A DNA stretch of 9,158 nt, from NCBI GenBank assembly GCA_024639625.1, contig JAHEIA010000085.1, positions 1-9,158 on the forward strand, written 5' to 3'. Positions within the stretch are counted from its first letter, which is position 1. Each line of letters opens with the position of its first letter. The notes under the pieces were generated by a model. It searched no databases and had not been told where the DNA came from. It saw nothing but the letters and a program-made list of their open reading frames with translations. The DNA is from Chromatiales bacterium. Its GTDB lineage: Bacteria > Pseudomonadota > Gammaproteobacteria > Chromatiales > Chromatiaceae. Below, in pieces: positions 6,699-9,158 of this stretch. Position numbers and translations under genes: made by a program.

Positions 6699-7661
6699 AT
6701 GGCCGAGCCGTTCGCCAGTTTCCTCGATCTCGAGTCCGTCGCTCGCGGTGACCTCGACCTGTCACCGCTCGAGGCCGCTTTTCCGCGCTGGCGCTGGCAC
6801 GCTGCCACCGCTCTCGGGCAGGTGGCAGCGCGCACCCGCGGCGCGCGCATCCTGGTCACCAACAAGGTGCTCGTAGAGCGCAGCGCGATCTGTCAGGCCC
6901 CGGGCCTCGAGCTGGTGTGCGTTGCCGCCACAGGCACCAACAATGTGGACCTCGAGGCTGCCAGGGAGCGCGGGATCGCGGTCTGTAACGTTACTGGTTA
7001 CGCCACCCCCTCGGTGGTTCAGCATGTCTTTGCCCTGATCCTGTGCCTGGTTACGCGGCTCAACAGCTACCAGGCGGCGGTCGCCGCGGGTGCATGGCAG
7101 CGCAGCCCCCATTTCTGTCTGCTGGATTTTCCCATTGGCGAACTGGCCGGGCGGACCCTGGGTATCGTCGGCCACGGCGAACTGGGCCGTCGGGTGGCCG
7201 AGATGGGCCGCGCTTTCGGCATGCAGGTGCTGGTTGCCCAGCGTCCTGGCGGGCCGCAACAAGCGCAGCGGCTTCCCTTGACCCAACTCTTGCCCAGGGT
7301 GGACGTCCTCAGCCTGCATTGTCCGCTGACGCCGCAGACGAAGAATCTGCTGGGGCGGGCGCAGTTGGGCCTGATGCGCTCCGACGCGCTTTTGATCAAT
7401 ACCGCCCGCGGCGGGCTCGTCGATGAGCAGGCGCTGGCCGACGCGTTGCGCGCCGGGCGATTGGGCGGCGCGGGGGTGGATGTGCTGAGTGAGGAGCCTC
7501 CGGTATCCGGCAGCCCCTTGCTCGCCCGCGACATCCCCAACCTGGTTGTCACGCCCCACATCGCCTGGGCGAGCCGTGAATCCCGGCAGCGGCTGGTGCT
7601 TGGGGTGGCCGAGAACATCCGCGGGTTTCTTGCGGGCAGCCCGCGCAACCAAGTAGCCTGA
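6699..7661 (+). CDS. D-2-hydroxyacid dehydrogenase, glycerate dehydrogenase/hydroxypyruvate reductase type
   Basis: 320 residues, the usual family length. It probably reduces 2-oxoacids such as hydroxypyruvate or glyoxylate to the D-hydroxyacid in the cytosol, with NAD(P)H. Seen: an N-terminal substrate domain (ILVTNKVLV, AATGTNNVDLEAA, CNVTGYATPSVVQHVFALIL) typical of the HprA-like branch. The Rossmann domain has GHGELG (158-163). The catalytic triad is Arg237 (NTARGGLV), Glu266 (VLSEEPP) and His287 (TPHIAW). After the second Rossmann strand (QVLVA) come Gln181-Arg182 instead of an Asp, which may allow NADPH. Start: ATG 6699 gives the expected family N terminus, though the Shine-Dalgarno is weak. 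It may be co-transcribed with cytochrome c', but a strong hairpin lies between them. Exact substrate uncertain. Confidence 0.9.
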   Translation: MAEPFASFLDLESVARGDLDLSPLEAAFPRWRWHAATALGQVAARTRGARILVTNKVLVERSAICQAPGLELVCVAATGTNNVDLEAARERGIAVCNVTGYATPSVVQHVFALILCLVTRLNSYQAAVAAGAWQRSPHFCLLDFPIGELAGRTLGIVGHGELGRRVAEMGRAFGMQVLVAQRPGGPQQAQRLPLTQLLPRVDVLSLHCPLTPQTKNLLGRAQLGLMRSDALLINTARGGLVDEQALADALRAGRLGGAGVDVLSEEPPVSGSPLLARDIPNLVVTPHIAWASRESRQRLVLGVAENIRGFLAGSPRNQVA

Positions 7662-7690
7662 CAGTCGGGCAACGGTATGCGGCGAGGCGG

Positions 7691-7714
7691 CGATCCGTCG
7701 GCGCGGTCGGATCG
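7691..7714. terminator. Hairpin between convergent genes
   Basis: CGATCCG 7691-7697 pairs perfectly with CGGATCG 7708-7714, with a 10-nt GC-rich loop. It sits in the 59-base gap between two converging genes, where a bidirectional terminator would be expected. No T run is present on either side, so the assignment is weak. Confidence 0.35.
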
Positions 7715-7720
7715 GCCACC

Positions 7721-9158
7721 TCAGGTTCGCCAGGACTCGAGTGCCTGGAGGCAGATGCGCTTCATCTCGACGGCGCGCTCCGGTGTGTCGGCCTCCGTGT
7801 AAGCTCGCAGCTCGGGTGCGTTGCCCGAAGGCCGCAGGTGGGCGATCTCTCCACTGGTGAAGCCGATTCGCAGTCCGTCGGTGTTGTCCAGCGCGGCCAC
7901 CGGTCCGAAATATTCACCCAGCATCGCCTCGACGGCGGCGCGGTCCTGCTCCGGATCGCCGCTGCTCAGCGACGCCAGATGTTTCCGGCTGAGCGCGGAC
8001 GGGAATTGTTGTATGCGGCCACTGGCGGTATAGCGTTGTGGCAGACGATCCAGCAACTGGGAGACCGGCTGTCGCGATTCGCTTGCCTGGAGGAGCACGC
8101 TGAGGGCGACGATCAGGGCATCCCGTGTCGGAAGCGGCGCCAATTGCCGGCCGAACGCTTCGATCGGGCTGGCGATGAGGAATCCGCCGTTGGCCTCGTA
8201 ACCGACGACCGGCCGTGCCCCGTCGCGCAGCGCCTGCTGCATGCCTGCGATCACGTAGGGCGAGCCGATACGGGTGCGAATCACTTGGGAAAACCAAGCG
8301 CTGCGCTCGAGAGCTGTGTTACTGCTCACCGGAGTGACAACCGTCTTCGCCCCCAGGTAACGCGCGCACAGGATGCCGGCGATATCGCCGCGCAGCCAGT
8401 TGCCCTTCTCGTCGCTGACCAGCGGGCGATCACCGTCGCCGTCGCTGGAGACCAGGCAATCGAACCCCCCGCGTGCGCCCCACTCCCGGCCGAGTTCCAC
8501 ATCCTGTGGGCGGATGGCCTCGGTATCCACGGGGACGAACTTCTTGGAGAATCCGAAACGCTGCACACGGGCTCCGAGACCGCTGAGCACTTGGGCGATC
8601 ACGTCGCTGGCTACGCTCGAATGCTCGTACAGTCCGACGGATCGACCCTGCAGGCAGTTGTGCGGGAAGAAATCGAGGTAACGCTGCACATAGCTATCGT
8701 GAGCCGATGGATCGTAGTCGGGGAGACGGAAGGAATCCGCGACGAACGCCCCGCTGGAGGGCGAGAACATCCCCTCTGGCAGGCTGACGGATTGCTCGCG
8801 AATCCCCTGTTCGTCGGCCTTGAGTATTTCTCCCTCGAGCCTGTGGAACTTGATCCCGTTGCGGTCGTCCGGGATGTGGCTGCCGGTGACCATGAGCGTC
8901 GGAATCGCCCGCGTGATCCCGAAGTTGGCCACGGCCGGCGTGGGTATGGTCCCGCAATTGATCACCCGAAAGCCGAGATCAGCGGCCGCCTTGGCGCACG
9001 CGGTGGCGATGCGCTCGCTGCTCGGTCGCAGATCCCGCGCGATGCCAAGCGCGGTTCCGCGGCGGATCCCCCGGTCCGTGGTTCGCAGGTATTGCAGAAA
9101 GCCCCAGGTGTACGCGTAACAAACCGCGTCGGTCATGTCGCTTGCCAGGCCGCGCGCT
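7721..9158 (-). CDS. Phosphomannomutase/phosphoglucomutase, N terminus cut by window edge
   Basis: Alpha-D-phosphohexomutase family; interconverts hexose 6-phosphates and 1-phosphates for nucleotide-sugar and surface polysaccharide synthesis in the cytosol. Met at 9136 is internal: codons upstream to the edge read ARGLASD before MTDAVCYAYT, matching the family N terminus (…TSGxRGL…), so roughly ten or more residues lie outside. Counting from that Met: the phosphoserine loop TGSHIPDDRNGIKF has catalytic Ser86; the metal loop is DGDGDRP (232-238); the sugar-binding loop is GYEANGGF (312-319); the phosphate loop RPSGNAPELRAY (435-446) is near the end. All four active-site loops are present and intact. 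The visible part is 478 residues, normal for the family. Mannose or glucose preference cannot be told from sequence. It converges with the hydroxyacid dehydrogenase gene. Confidence 0.93.
   Translation of the reverse strand, partial: ARGLASDMTDAVCYAYTWGFLQYLRTTDRGIRRGTALGIARDLRPSSERIATACAKAAADLGFRVINCGTIPTPAVANFGITRAIPTLMVTGSHIPDDRNGIKFHRLEGEILKADEQGIREQSVSLPEGMFSPSSGAFVADSFRLPDYDPSAHDSYVQRYLDFFPHNCLQGRSVGLYEHSSVASDVIAQVLSGLGARVQRFGFSKKFVPVDTEAIRPQDVELGREWGARGGFDCLVSSDGDGDRPLVSDEKGNWLRGDIAGILCARYLGAKTVVTPVSSNTALERSAWFSQVIRTRIGSPYVIAGMQQALRDGARPVVGYEANGGFLIASPIEAFGRQLAPLPTRDALIVALSVLLQASESRQPVSQLLDRLPQRYTASGRIQQFPSALSRKHLASLSSGDPEQDRAAVEAMLGEYFGPVAALDNTDGLRIGFTSGEIAHLRPSGNAPELRAYTEADTPERAVEMKRICLQALESWRT

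Noticed and set aside
6762..7652. 296-codon open frame antisense to the hydroxyacid dehydrogenase
   Set aside because: The plus-strand frame has the complete catalytic triad and Rossmann motif. The antisense product is Arg/Gln/Pro-rich without recognisable domains.
9134..9136. ATG 9136 as the true start of the phosphohexomutase
   Set aside because: The frame stays open to the window edge, and the upstream codons (ARGLASD) match the conserved family N terminus, so the real start is outside the window.

Overview
The window (about 62% G+C by eye) looks like chromosomal DNA from a gammaproteobacterium, possibly a purple-sulfur or sulfur-oxidising relative. That guess rests on the BioA type, a cytochrome c' and a very long DUF3683/FAD/Fe-S oxidoreductase. 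No marker gene settles it. No insertion sequence, CRISPR array, tRNA or rRNA was recognised.

Layout. (1) 1-612, +: 3' part of bioA (biotin synthesis). (2) 613-1087: a 475-base gap without a convincing protein gene. It holds a dense set of nested inverted repeats, a possible pseudoknot and a textbook intrinsic terminator (952-990). The best reading is a structured non-coding RNA of about 285 nt, or a long attenuating leader for the next gene. (3) 1088-2044, +: an exported protein with an Ig-like domain and a fibronectin type III domain. (4) 2096-5947 (or 5995), -: a fused DUF3683 + FAD-linked 2-hydroxyacid dehydrogenase + 2x[4Fe-4S] + two CCG-domain protein. (5) A divergent intergenic region with a perfect TATAAT for the minus-strand gene. 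(6) 6149-6628, +: cytochrome c'. (7) 6699-7661, +: an NAD(P)-dependent D-2-hydroxyacid dehydrogenase. (8) 7721-9158, -: phosphomannomutase/phosphoglucomutase, cut by the right edge.

How the genes may work together. The FAD/Fe-S fusion (respiratory oxidation of a D-2-hydroxyacid), the periplasmic cytochrome c' and the soluble D-2-hydroxyacid dehydrogenase sit side by side. This fits two-carbon or three-carbon hydroxyacid metabolism (glycolate, glycerate, lactate), but the link is inferred from position only. bioA, the secreted protein and the sugar-phosphate mutase have no evident link to it.

The strongest candidate for something undescribed is the structured RNA at about 700-990. I could not assign it to any RNA family I know. 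It has a 7-bp stem whose loop can pair with a downstream strand, an internal 13-nt near-repeat, and a 32-nt perfect palindrome followed by seven T residues.
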